Positions 18,255 through 29,577 of a stretch of 29,754 bases of DNA are shown piece by piece. A program made the position numbers and the translations under genes. The stretch's first letter is position 1, and each line of letters starts with the position of its first letter. The notes below the pieces were generated by a model that was not told the DNA's origin, searched no databases, and saw only the letters and a program-made list of their open reading frames with translations. Source of the DNA: Larix sibirica (lineage: Eukaryota > Streptophyta > Pinopsida > Pinales > Pinaceae); contig NWUY0304488969.1 of NCBI GenBank assembly GCA_004151065.3, positions 1-29,754 on the forward strand, in the 5' to 3' direction.

Positions 18255-20097
18255 GCTTACCTATGAAAGAGCTCTAGGGCTATAAACCTCTGCTTGGAAG
18301 TCTTAAAATGAAGAGGAGCGGAGCGCTCGAACTGCCCTAAAAAATTGATTCTCCATCTGATTTCGCCAATAGGCTCAAACTCAGGAGGTTAACCTCAAAT
18401 TCTTTGAGATCTCCTCTGAGGGGTGAACATGCACAGAAATCACGTAAGAGGGGAAAGGATTGACAAACTAGGAATCACAATTCCCCAGTATGGTTGCCAT
18501 TTTTGTTGATGCCCAAATTCGCAATCCAAGCAACAACATGCTAAAAACTCCTGTAGGACTGGTCAAGAGGAAAAAATGGGGATGGAACCCTGGGTTATTT
18601 TTGAAAGCCCTAAACTAAACTACTTCGAAATTTGGTTAGTTTGTTAGCTTAATTAGTGGAGCCTTTCCACCTTAAGGGTACTAGGTCTCCTTAGATATGA
18701 GCGAGTTTCTTTTAGAATGAGCCTTAAGTCAGTTATTATTTAAGCATTATTTAATGTCAAATTTTTCTTTAAATGCGAATAAAAGTTGTTGTCCTAAAAC
18801 AGAAATAAATGCTACAGCTATTCAATTTTTATACAATTCAGAAGTCTACTTAAATTATATGAATGTGCTAGGTTAAATCTGCAAAAACAAATCACAGGAC
18901 AGCTGTACCTATATCATAAATTGAAACACAGCTACATGATTAATCAAGTGCTGAAATGAAATGTATTAACAAATAAAAATATGCATGCAAAAGAAGCTTA
19001 ACACCGCTGTGCATTATATACAATGGAAGCCTAAGGCAGATATGTACATTATAACGAAAATAAAGTGCGTGAATTGAACATACTTTTATAAGTTCAATCC
19101 CGAAAATTACATATATATATATAATACAAGGAGAATTAGCAAGTATGCCCGGAAAAATTATATATATACAAACAGAATAATAACCCAAACAGGGCAAAAA
19201 ACCGGATTAGCTCCCATAAAATGGGATGTATACGAAACCATATGCCACTTGCAATCAACAAAAATTACAGCGGGAAAAGCCTCAGACGGTGGGGAATCTG
19301 TTTCAAGTATTTAACACCCAAGTTGTCTGAAAGGTATCTGCATTCATGGCTGAGTTAGTCTCAAAGATTATACAGAAATCTATAACCCATGAAAGCAAAT
19401 AAGAAAATATACTTTAGAATAGAGTAAACTCATTTTCACCCTAATGCTAGACATCAGCTTTAAGCCATCCTGTCGTTGTGGCTTCTGTTAGGCGGCCACT
19501 TGAAATTGAAACAGCATGAACTTTGTAATGCAGAAGTAGAACACAAGCATACCTGCTCTTTTCTCCATGTCTTGTTCAGGTCTCCTTCCCCTATTTTTAT
19601 AGAGGGATAGGCCGGTAGATTAAGAGTTGTAACTGCCCCTTGAGTTTCATCTATAAATTCATTTCTGAGTGATTTAATTTAGTTTTGGGATGGATGGAAT
19701 TTGAAAAGTCATCTTGGTTAAACAGGCTGGGGTCCGAGGCCAACTATGGGTTCATAAACTTTACTAGTGTGCACAATTATTAAATAGAACCTTGCCGATC
19801 ATACATATTCTCCAAGCAGTTTGAATACAGAAAAACCCAAATAAATTGCGGAGAACTTCTAATTTCATTTTTTTCCTTGCCCGATGCGGAAAAGCGACTC
19901 TATGTTCCTTTTCACTCCAACATAATGACTACCAGCATATATATCTATAAGGTGATCAACTGTCAACTGCCCATAACTAACTGTACAAAATAAGCATGCC
20001 CATAAATAAAGTCCCCATAGTTCAAAATTTGAAACTACAGCTGGTCTAGCATATCAAAATATAAAAAATGTCATGCTAATTACTGAGTAGAAGCCTT
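18255..20097. other. AT-rich DNA, nothing identified
   Basis: No coding signal is convincing. The texture is that of nuclear intron or retroelement spacer, with A-rich words, short AT runs (tatatatatata near 19112) and stops in all frames. A GTATGC donor-like site on the minus strand near 19548 follows a short open stretch, but no exon pair could be assembled. Confidence 0.4.
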
Positions 20098-20235
20098 CTA
20101 GGGCTTATCATGGTATAGGTCTGCATAAGCAGCCTTGTTTACATAAACCACATCTCTATTTGAATCTGGGATCGTCCATTCAAAAATATCGTATAAAGGC
20201 TTTACAGTAGCCTTGCCTGGAAGAGCTGGTAAGGC
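20098..20235 (-). pseudogene. Possible nuclear exon fragment, unidentified protein
   Basis: A 45-codon frame ends in TAG and begins directly after a TTTTAG sequence that could be a 3' splice site. It reads LYDIFEWTIPDSNRD and VVYVNKAAYADLYHD, a composition rich in aromatic and charged residues unlike the translated noise around it. I do not recognise the family. It could be a terminal exon of a nuclear gene carried in with the neighbouring retroelements, or chance. No other exon of the same gene was found. Confidence 0.3.
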
Positions 20236-21296
20236 TAAAATGACCTACCTTTCAGCCTACTAATCATTAAACATGCTATCAATACTCAGGTACCACACGC
20301 ACATGAAAACTTGAAACCATGCATAGATAAATGTTATGCAAGCATATAGTAAGCTTTTAGTGCTGCTGGGAGAGGTAAACAATAAGTAGGTTGTGTATGA
20401 GGCGAGGGGAAGTGGTCTGGAGTGAAAACAAGGAAAATAATATTGTTGGCAGGCATCAATCTGCAACTACATACGGCAAAGTGTAAGCAGCCGTGCTGCT
20501 CCAAAAACAAGCAATAACCAGCCAGCTTCATCTCGAGCTCATGGAAAACATTCTATGCCCATATATATATATATATATATGAAACCATTTTACCCTGCTA
20601 TATCTATCCCAAGTACATTAGCAATCCCGTGCATATTGACAAATCCATACTATGCTGCTCACTCAATAACATTATGCAACATCTCGCCCAGCTATCGAAA
20701 GGAGGCATACAATGCTATCTACAGGTAGCACTTTCAATCTGGATAGCATCTGAAATGCGGGCATCCAATCATATATGAGTTCAAACAATGAGTAAACTCA
20801 CCCAACAACAATAAAGCTATGCAAATGCTTGAGCTACTCTTAATGGCATAGTATGCAAATGTGACATTGCTCAATAGATGGCAAGCATGTACACAAAACT
20901 ATTGTGCATAAAAAAGAAAAAGAAAAAAGAAAAAAGGCGTTTAAAGCCCATTGATTACATATATAGCATAGATTACCCCTATCAAAAGGGCGAAAGTTAA
21001 GATAAAGCGCGTTTTTCTTGCCAAGATTTATATTATGAAATATTCAGCGAACAGTAGTCTTCCTTCTTCTGGGCTCTGCCTAAATACTGGGTTCTTATGG
21101 GCCCCGCCTAAACACATGGTCTGAGCTATTGCTGTGGTAGACTCGCCAGCCGCATACGGGGTTGTTCTGGGACTAGAATGGTGTTTTCCGCTGGGAGGTT
21201 CTAGATTAATGATGAAAGTTTCCCACGAAGGATGGAGGATTTACAAAGGTTTCTCGTGAGCCAAAGAGGTCAGTCTGTTTTGAGAGGAAAGATACT
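20236..21296. other. AT-rich DNA with microsatellite
   Basis: No gene is recognised. The minus-strand frames at 20260-20531 are not protein-like. It contains the AT repeat listed next and an A-rich run with scattered G at about 20910-20935. Confidence 0.4.
20561..20580. repeat. (AT)10 microsatellite
   Basis: Ten uninterrupted AT dinucleotides. Confidence 0.95.
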
Positions 21297-21720
21297 CAGG
21301 AGTTGGATAATTACGTGGATGTCAGGTTAGGAAATTATGCCATCTTGAGTGAAGAATATATTGAGGTTGAGGCACCGGAACTGCTGCCCAAGGCTGACCC
21401 CCTTTTAGGGACCATGGAGGATTGCTTTTTATGGAGCATGTGCAAAATATGGATCTGGCGTCGGAGTGGTTTTCAAAATTCCTTCTGGTGAGGTCTATCT
21501 TCATTCCTTCAGGTTGCAGATCCAATGTCTAAACAATATTGCAGAATATGAGGCCCTAGTTCAAGGATTACTGCTTGCCCAAGAGATGGATATTATGGAC
21601 CTCGTCATGGTGGGAGATTATAAGCTTGTAGTCAACCAGATCAAGAAAAGGTATGTGGTTAAGAAGGGACGGTTGAAAGCATATGTCCAAAGGGTATGGG
21701 ACAGGGGGAGGGGATTGAGG
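21297..21720 (+). pseudogene. Ty3/gypsy RNase H domain fragment
   Basis: The plus strand carries a plant gypsy-type RNase H. In frame from about 21409 are FYGACAKYGSGVGVVF, then PSGEVYLHSFRL, NNIAEYEAL (catalytic glutamate) and VMVGDYKLVVNQI (catalytic aspartate). After that KKGRLKAYVQRVWD completes the domain near 21700. The first catalytic aspartate, normally in FDGA, is tyrosine here. An upstream block (EVEAPELLPKADP, 21303-21405) is in another frame, so there is a frameshift near 21410. After about 21710 the similarity stops. The element is dead; it would have degraded the RNA strand during reverse transcription. Confidence 0.75.
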
Positions 21721-22600
21721 AAAAGCAGGCACCACGCTTGGATGAATCTCTGTACAGGTTATTTAATGAACACTGGGTCTGTTGTTAATAGCGAAAATGT
21801 CGTTGGGGCAGTAATATAGGAGGCAATGTTACGCAGAGTGGGATGGATGGGGAATTCCTGAAGGGCTATATCTATCTAGCTCCTTATCCCTGAGGTATGG
21901 TCCAGTTGGCGAACTTTTCTTTTCTTTTCTCGTCTGCTGGTAAAATGGCTCGATATGCTCATAATTAAAAAGCATGGCTCAATCTCATCTGGTGGGACCA
22001 CGATAAACATAATTATAAATCCAATTCAGTGGTGGAGCGGTGGGACCTTCTCTTCACCTCTATCAGCCCGTGGTGATGTGGGCCTTCTCTCTCGCTTCTG
22101 AAGGGGGAAACTCCTGCCTCTCGTAGGTAAATGTCCTGAAAGGGTATAGTTCATAAAGAAGAAAATTAATTGAAGTGCCAAAACGGAATGTAATCAAAAC
22201 TGGATTTCTGTCATAGTTAAACTCCCTTTTTCCATCGATAGCAGAAGTTTGTGGGAAAAGAAGTTCTTATCAGGTCCTGGGTCAACCCAGCAGCCATAAA
22301 TCCTCTAAATAAACGTAGCAATCTAATTAATCCTAGCTAGCAATGGTAGCTTAGCCATCTCGCCTATCTGTTTGAAACGTCGTGAAAAGGCATTCTTAAT
22401 TAAATAAAACGTCACTTTCAAGTTTACTTGGGGCCCATTCCCAAGGCATAAATTAACTTATGGAACCAAGACTTTTACGGCAAGATCTCCTTGGTCCATT
22501 TCTAAATGCACCCATCTGCATGCAGGATCAGATCTAGCTTGCCCTCGTAGACTTCAGGAAAGGTGATTGGATCCTTTGCCATCCCTGGAATGTAAGTCAC
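21721..22600. other. Spacer, nothing identified
   Basis: No recognisable coding signal on either strand beyond the tail of the RNase H fragment. Short CT-rich stretches (ttttcttttcttttct near 21918) occur. Confidence 0.4.
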
Positions 22601-22619
22601 TTTATATTAAAGCAATGGA

Positions 22620-23400
22620 ATAAAATAATGCCACAATTCCAATCAGACTTCTTCCCAGCTTTCGAGGATATATCTAACAATGTCACATCTAGTGTTGGTA
22701 CCAACTACCCTTCTAGGATCATTAAACTTAAGTCTTCGATGAACTCTTCAATGTCCATTGTACCATTGAAGATAGGGGATCTCTCATCTATATACCTATC
22801 TAGCAGACTTACTTGACCATGGTGCGACAACGAGATTACATCTCATGGTTGTGATCCTGCTAATCTTAGAACATTTATTGGTTGTCCGAGTCATAGGAGT
22901 AGATGCTTATCCAACTGACTACTCCATTGGCTATGGGACTAATATAGTCATCTGACATTCCTACTGTAAAGTTATAAAATTGGTCCACTGTAACACCATC
23001 CATGATGTCAAATACTAGCTCTATGTATCATTCTCCTTTGATAGGATTGATGGGTTGTATCACTCTTGTTCCACCAACTTAAAAAGACATTTCCTCCTTT
23101 TTCAAGTTAATTATGGCCTCATTGTAATTTTCCCATTAAAACCCAAATAGGGTGGGGTCAGTATAATTTTTTATCGGCAATCTCAATAAACTAAAAATCT
23201 ACCATTGTTTTCACGATTCCAAGACTGACCTCCACATCTTCTAGGTGGCCAATGGGTAGATTTTGTATTTATATTCTAACCACAACTGAATGGGTGAGTA
23301 TACTAAATGTGGGCTCCCCATCATCTCCCATGATTTCTTTTGAAGGATGTTCACATCGAATACTAAGTCAAGCATGACATCCTCACCTCGTAATAGGCTT
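22620..23400 (-). pseudogene. Ty3/gypsy pol (protease-region) fragment, minus-strand copy
   Basis: Read on the minus strand from about 23400 down, the sequence gives MLDLVFDVNIL, KKSWEMMGSPHLVYSPIQLWL, then PIGHLEDVEV after a frame change. Further on are VDQFYNFTVGMSDDYISPIANG and, near 22800, YIDERSPIFNGTMDIEEF. The order resembles the aspartic-protease region and downstream linker of plant gypsy elements. A second copy lies in opposite orientation at 27.4-28.0 kb and aligns at DNA level. Stops and frame changes occur every 30-60 codons. The expected D-(S/T)-G protease motif reads D-L-V. Confidence 0.6.
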
Positions 23401-24749
23401 TCGGCAGTCAAGTCAAGGGTAAGGTGAAGGTTAAACGTGTGGGTAAGGTAGGGGGTAAAGCCATACGCATCTAATGCATCCTGGCAGGAGGTAAGTGTGG
23501 TTGGGCATAACTTCATGCTCCTAGGCTTTCGGCATTAGTAAGTTCAAGTCTATAACCAGCTGCTAGTGTATGCTCGTAAGTAAAGGGTTTTATATCTGCC
23601 GTACTGTACTTCTCTTCTAGGTTTCATGACTGGGTTGGGTATCCCTCCACTCAATGTCCTAGGGTGAAGGTAAAAAGGTAAGGGTGAGGTTGTTGTATCA
23701 TGCCATCCATGCTATGCAATCCCGGCCGTATAAGTCTATAACAGTATCTACCTCCTCTCCTCAGGGTTTCATTAATTAAGTTCGTGAGATAGGGCAGGTC
23801 TAGCTAGTAAGGTGGCTAGGTAGTTAGTCCATAAGTAAGGTATAAGGGTAATAGGTTTTTTGTTGTATCATGCCATCCATGCTATGCAATCCGGGGTCTG
23901 TTTATAGCAGTCCCTCCTAAGATTAATTAAGTAAGTGGTCTAGGTATAAGAGTTCGTTCAGAGCTTGTGTGGAAACAAAGGGGTAGGGGGGTAAAGAGTT
24001 CATAAAATGCCTGCCCTACTTCACTTCAATTATTCGCTGGCCTAATTAATGGGTTGTTAAGGGCATATAGTACTCTTCCCTTCTCTCCATTTTCTAAGTT
24101 GGTTATTAAGTAAAGTAAGGTAGGTGGATAGCATGAAGTAAAGGGTTCATAGGTGCCATACCTCCTAAGATTCCTAAAGGCAAGTGTTATAAACAAAGCA
24201 TCTCCTTCCTGGCTGGCTCTGTCTGGGCATATCCTAGCAGTAAGAAGCCCGTCCCCATCATCTAATGAGGTTGTTCTGATCATAATAAAACCATCCTCCG
24301 GCAGTTAAACGATATCAGCTAAAGGGAAAGCCTCTCAGGACCATCATCCCCGCAGAGGAGCATCTACTAAAAGTCCTTGGCTAATGAGCATTCATCCGGG
24401 GTGCTTATAAGAGAAAGAAGGTCATGGGTTTTTGGTGGGCAGCACTCCATCTCCTTCCTAGGGTGAAGGGAATAATCAAGTCAAGGGTTTGGTGGATCCA
24501 TCCGGCCCTGATAAGAGAAGGTCTAAGCAATGCCTCCTAAGCGATTCATTCAGTAAGTATTAAGTAAGAAAGCTGTATCATTTGCTAATCTAATACGTAT
24601 AGGGGTGTATTACGTTAAAGTTCTACGTGTTGGGGAGTAAGGGAAAGGTAAGGTAGTGAAATCCCTCCCATCCCGGGTTTTTCTATAGCAGTACCTCCTA
24701 AGCGATTAATTCCTCAAGCGGTCTAGGGCTAACAGGTCTAATAATTCAG
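23401..24749. repeat. Region of divergent direct repeats
   Basis: A 33-bp segment (ttgttgtatcatgccatcc...) is perfect at 23690-23722 and 23870-23902. A looser unit containing cagtacctcctaagcgattaatt and then aagcggtctaggg recurs in variant form near 23740, 23910, 24530 and 24690, often preceded by gggtaaggt-rich stretches. This suggests several rounds of duplication of a 150-400 bp segment. No gene is recognised; minus-strand frame 24026-24283 has no motif. Confidence 0.6.
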
Positions 24750-25401
24750 GTGGGTACTATTAGTGTGCTGTATGTTATACTGGATGTAGGCTGGGTGAAT
24801 CCTATCCTTACCCAACCAAAACCTTCTTCAAACGCGTATTTTCTAAAGAAAAACTTTGTTTGGACGGAAGACTTGCTTGACCAAAGGGAGAGCAAGGGGG
24901 TCGAAGGCTGCGCTCCTCTATTTTTGTCCCGAACTCTTTTTTTCTATAGTAAAATCGATTCATTTCATAATTATCTCCGGCTTTGGCCTGGGTGCCAGAA
25001 TCCTCAAGTAAAGGCAAGGCAAGGAATTTATTTGATGACGTTCCCCAACCGCGTGTTGGATAAATAAAAGATTGGGTTTATCCAGTTTCCGAGACATATG
25101 GATCCATCAGGGTTCAAGAACTCTTATAATTGTTCTATATGAAAATTGATTCATTTCATAATTTCCTCCGGCTTGGGGCCTGGTCGCCTGAATCAGAAAG
25201 TCAGGGCGCGAGGCTTCGCCCCTATAAATGCTTTTTTTCCAAAGCAAATCCTTGTTTTGATGGGGTTCAAGTATAAACATAAGAGTTTCAAGCTGTTACT
25301 ATGCTGCACATAGGGTAACACAACAACAGAGAAGTTCCGGTTTTTTCGTATGCTAGGAATGTAGACCTCTATTCGTTAGTTGATCAATCGGGATTGTTAC
25401 A
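24750..25401. repeat. Spacer containing an imperfect 50-bp direct repeat
   Basis: The segment aaaat(c/t)gattcatttcat continuing through ctccggctt to ggcctggt is present at 24951-25002 and 25142-25192 with several differences. A plus-strand frame of 105 codons (24750-25067) overlaps the first copy, begins at an alternative codon and has no recognisable motif. It is not called a gene. Confidence 0.55.
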
Positions 25402-28060
25402 GTGGGAGCCATGGAAGAGAAAAGCCAGGAAGAGACATTTGAAGATGCATTTGAATTAATGTTGTTATGGTATTCCAACCCTATAGCGAGCCATGATGTG
25501 GAGGAATCAGATCAAAATGGAAGTGATTCTAGTCTATCCTATGTCCAACCCCCTACACCTTTGAAAAATTTGTTGGAATCTTATTACTATCGTTGCATAG
25601 AGTACTGTGAATGTTTATTTAATCATTATTAGAAAACACCTACTATAGTGTCATTTAATAGTGTAAGTTTGACTACCTAAGGTACTCAATGTTGGTTGTC
25701 ACTAGTGACTAATTCATCAATATAGTAGCCCAAACCATTGATATTTGTGTTAGTATAGAACTAGCAAGCAACAACGGTAACCACTTATTTCAATTAGTCA
25801 TATTTATGACTCCCTCTATTCTATGGTAGAGGAGATTCTAAATCCAAGTGAAAATAGTTCTTCTATGATTTTATATAAAATGCATGGAGAACCAATTCTT
25901 CCACCTGATTGGTATAGTTTCAGGCTATGTTGTAGGGGAGATAAATGTAGTGATACATCAAGTGTAATAAGAGTGCTCTAGCTCTCTATGATGTAACCAT
26001 AGTACATATAAGGGTATATTTTGCGAAGGAATTTGAGAAGCCTATGTTATAGTATAAGGGCATTGAAATGCTTAATGAGATTAAGTAGAAAGAGGGAGAT
26101 ATAGTGTTGGAGTATGATCAGTTGTTCCAGGTTCTGATGTGTTATATAATCTATAACATTTAGAAGGTATATCATATGAAGTGGGTTATTGGGGGATTCT
26201 AACTCATTTATGTACATTATTACTAAAGAAGAGCCCAATCACTTAGCATGTGGTGCTAGAATTTTTAATGTATCTAAAGTCCATTAGTGGACTAGTTGAG
26301 GCTTCCATTCCAGGATTAGCTCTCGTAATGGTGCAATTCCATTATTAGTTGATTACTTTATTCAAATAGATACAATAATTGGATAAGGGGAAGCAAGGAG
26401 TTAGGGATTTTATATGGCGCACTTTCTCAAATATGGAAGGACACTTAATAAATGGTTGTTCTATGATACACTGGTATGCTACAACATCGAGTAATTTTTT
26501 TATTGGTAGCATGCCAGGGAAATAGAATGTGGGACTCTATGATATCTATAGGAATCCTTAGCATGATCCCCATGATTACCCAAGACTCTAGAAGTATAGT
26601 GGAACTATGATGGTAAATTATGACTTATATAGTGTAAAAACTCACCATACAGACGAATTCCATGCATTGGATGCTCTCATAGAAAGGTTTTAGAATAAAC
26701 TATTTACTAGCAAATCTATAAGATCTAGAAATAGAGCACTACATCAAACCTAGGGGTATTGCGCACTGTAGACTTATTTTAATAATCCTTCACCATAGTG
26801 TTAAAACTATAAAAGTGGTTCACATTGTACACAACTATCCATAGCCTCATCATGCTATGGGCATTGTTGAAAGACTGGGTATAACATGGAGGATTTTTTG
26901 GAGTTGATTAAAAAATGGGAGGTGTGGGAACAACGATAGCATAGAGAAAACATGGTAAATTTAGATACATGGTTCTTGGTGGGAGGTAAAAGAGCATGTG
27001 AGTACACTGATACTAATATTTTGACACAGGGCAGAGATAAAATTAGGTTGGATTTAGGGGCTATAAGGTAGGTCCTATCCAAAAGGTCTAACAAAGATGT
27101 CTACATATAACCTAATATAATATAAGGAATACCCATAGAAAGTGGTTGAAGTGATGTGAGAGGTCATCCACATAGGGAAGGTAGGGTATACATATGAAGC
27201 ACTCTTGCTTTCATTGGATAATCCACTGAGAAGATGTTTTACCTTATTAGTGCCATCCACAGAGGATTAATTGAAAGGATGGTCATATACATTCCTATGG
27301 ATTGTGGGAGATGACCATGTTGGACACATCTTGAAGGAGCTATTTGCATGTGTGGTTTGTATTTTAGGGGAGATCATTGAGAGGTCACTAAACACATAAA
27401 TAAAAAAATGGTCTAACAGGGATTTTGAACTTAATGCTTTAATTGATGGATATGAGGTGTGCAAGGTTAGGCTTGATCTAGTATATGACATTAATATCCA
27501 ACCTAGGAAATTGTGGGAGTTCATGGGGAGGCCTTAATTGGTTATTTCACTGATACAACTGTGATTGGTGAATCAATCATGGATCTTTCCCATTGGAATA
27601 CTCGAACATATGGAGGTTTACCTGGGTGGGGTTAATAAATATGCATATTTGAAAGTGATTTCAATTTTGGATGATATAGATCCCATTGCTAGGAATCGAT
27701 TGGGATTTTGATAATGATGTAATGATGAATATGAAGAAGTGGTAGATGTCATTTGAGAAGGAAGGATAGAGGTATTTTAGCTACTGGATCCAACGTAGAG
27801 TGAGAGGTACATTGAGCCCATTAAGGAGGTATTAGATGAGAATGCATTGGATTAGTTTTACAATTTGGTAGTGGGACAACGGGAGGATTTAATTACTCCT
27901 ACAATGGATGGGGAGATTGGTTGGTGTAGTGTATGCTATTATGTGATAGATAAAGAATTTTAGATCAGTTCATGTAAGAACATAGAGTACGAACAATCCA
28001 CTTGATGGTACACAATGCTACCAACCTACCAATGGATTGGTTTTGAGGTAAAGGATCCAC
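25402..28060 (+). pseudogene. Ty3/gypsy gag-pol remnant, plus-strand copy
   Basis: The plus strand keeps scattered blocks in retrotransposon order. An acidic opening frame (25402-25629, MEEKSQEETFEDAFELM) comes first. Near 26020-26130 is FAKEFEKPM...LNEIK...EGDIVLEYDQLFQVL, which matches the gag capsid pattern. Near 26890-27060 are EDFLELIKKWEVWEQR and CEYTDTNILTQGRDKIRLDLG. Near 27450-27530 are VRLDLVYDINI and PRKLWEFMGRP (protease region), followed by VYLGGVNKYAYLKVI and ILDDIDPIA to about 27700. Internal stops are frequent. Reverse transcriptase and integrase were not seen. The opening frame might belong to something else. Confidence 0.55.
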
Positions 28061-29577
28061 TAAATTTTTATTAAATGGGAAATACCACCTAGTAAACAAC
28101 AAATAGCGATAATTGTTACTAGGCGTGAGGTATAACCAATAATTGAAATAAGATCAAGTAATAGTACAAACCCTAGCTATGCGAATAGATGAGTTTACGT
28201 CGAACACAGGAGGAACCGTTCAGTCAGGGGCCAATGATGAAAATCCACGCTAAGCGTAAGTAAATATACCAAAGATGAGAGTACGTTTGAGGGTACTATA
28301 AATAGATAATGATAACCCCTAAACCAGATGGTTCATAGTTTACAGGGGTATATTTGCCAGATAAAAAGTAAAAAGTAATATATTAAAATGGCACAAGATA
28401 CGAGCACTGATTTTGCAAGTTCTGATATACTTCAGACTTTACTTGGGGATGTAGCGTATTAAATTCACACTTGGGGACTCAAATATGCCTACCCACATAG
28501 AGGTATCGTGGTGCAATCTACTTTTTGGTTTTTTTCCATACATGACTCACCAAATGTTGACTCGGTTACCTCTCGTCCTTCATAGAAAGGCACTTATGTG
28601 TTGGATTACTCTCCTTAAGTCTCCTTACCTTAGCCTAGATGTGCATCTTCCTTTGGATGTCTAGCGCTTTGCTAGGATCCCTTGCCTCCGGCCTCTAGTC
28701 TTTGGCCTTTGGTTACTGGTCTGACCCTGCTAAACATTTTTGGGCACTCATTTTGGGCACCCACCCACTGTTTGGGATCTTTCTTGGGCTCTAAGCCCCT
28801 AATTTTGCCCACAACTGGTTAGGATGCTTAATTTAAGGTCCTCAATGCCCCAAATCCTCCATTTTGGTAATGCTAAATTGGGGTCCCTAAAAATTGAAAC
28901 CTTCCCAAACCATTCTCGATTTCTTGGCGTCAAGTGTACTATGACTTTCCCGGGCTGTACCACATCTGTGTGTTACATTCTGCTGAATAGAGTACATTGT
29001 TTGAGGAAAATACTTGCGGTAGAGGCCTTTGAACCCATGGTTCCTAGTAAAAACAATATGCTTCCTCCATATGGAATGCTTCTCGCAACAGCTAGGCCAA
29101 TGTTCACTCACGCCTTTAAGATCGTTTCCTTGCCTATTTATATTGCTCCTCTCCTCTTTGTAAAGCCTCTTTTACTCATATTTTTGGCCTCTAATTATCT
29201 TGTAGAAACATTTACAGATTGGCTAGAAATATTTATCTAGCTCTTCGGCTCCTCTTCCATGCTCTTTGGCTGGTTGCCCCTAAGTTGAAGCGACGAATGA
29301 CAAGACTTCTATAGCCAAAGTTTTGTTAATTTCACGTTTAGGTGTAAGAATATGAATATCCAGTTTTTCCTTTCATTTCTAGATCTTATTGATCCAATCA
29401 TTCGACCCTCTAGATGGATTAGGGTTTTTCAATATTCATTCTTAGAGCCAGTAGAGCCCGATATTACAAGAATTCCACCTCTTGCAAGGAGTAGCTCGTA
29501 ATTTAACATACATAAAATTGACTAGGTTCTATTGCATGCACTATCCACTCGGTTTTATCCAATGAGTAATATAACAC
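28061..29577. other. Spacer, nothing identified
   Basis: The plus-strand frame 28824-29240 (138 codons) and the overlapping minus-strand frame 28887-29111 have no domain that I recognise. Words such as gcccctaattttgccc and ttttgggcac recur at 28730-28815. It may include LTR or flanking DNA of the element upstream, but no terminal repeats were identified. Confidence 0.4.

Noticed and set aside
24750-25067. 105-codon plus-strand frame
   Set aside because: It starts at an alternative codon, overlaps an imperfect direct repeat and has no recognisable motif; it is compatible with chance.
28824-29240. 138-codon plus-strand frame and an overlapping minus-strand frame of 74 codons
   Set aside because: Both strands are open at once and neither peptide shows a domain, so there is no reason to prefer either as a gene.
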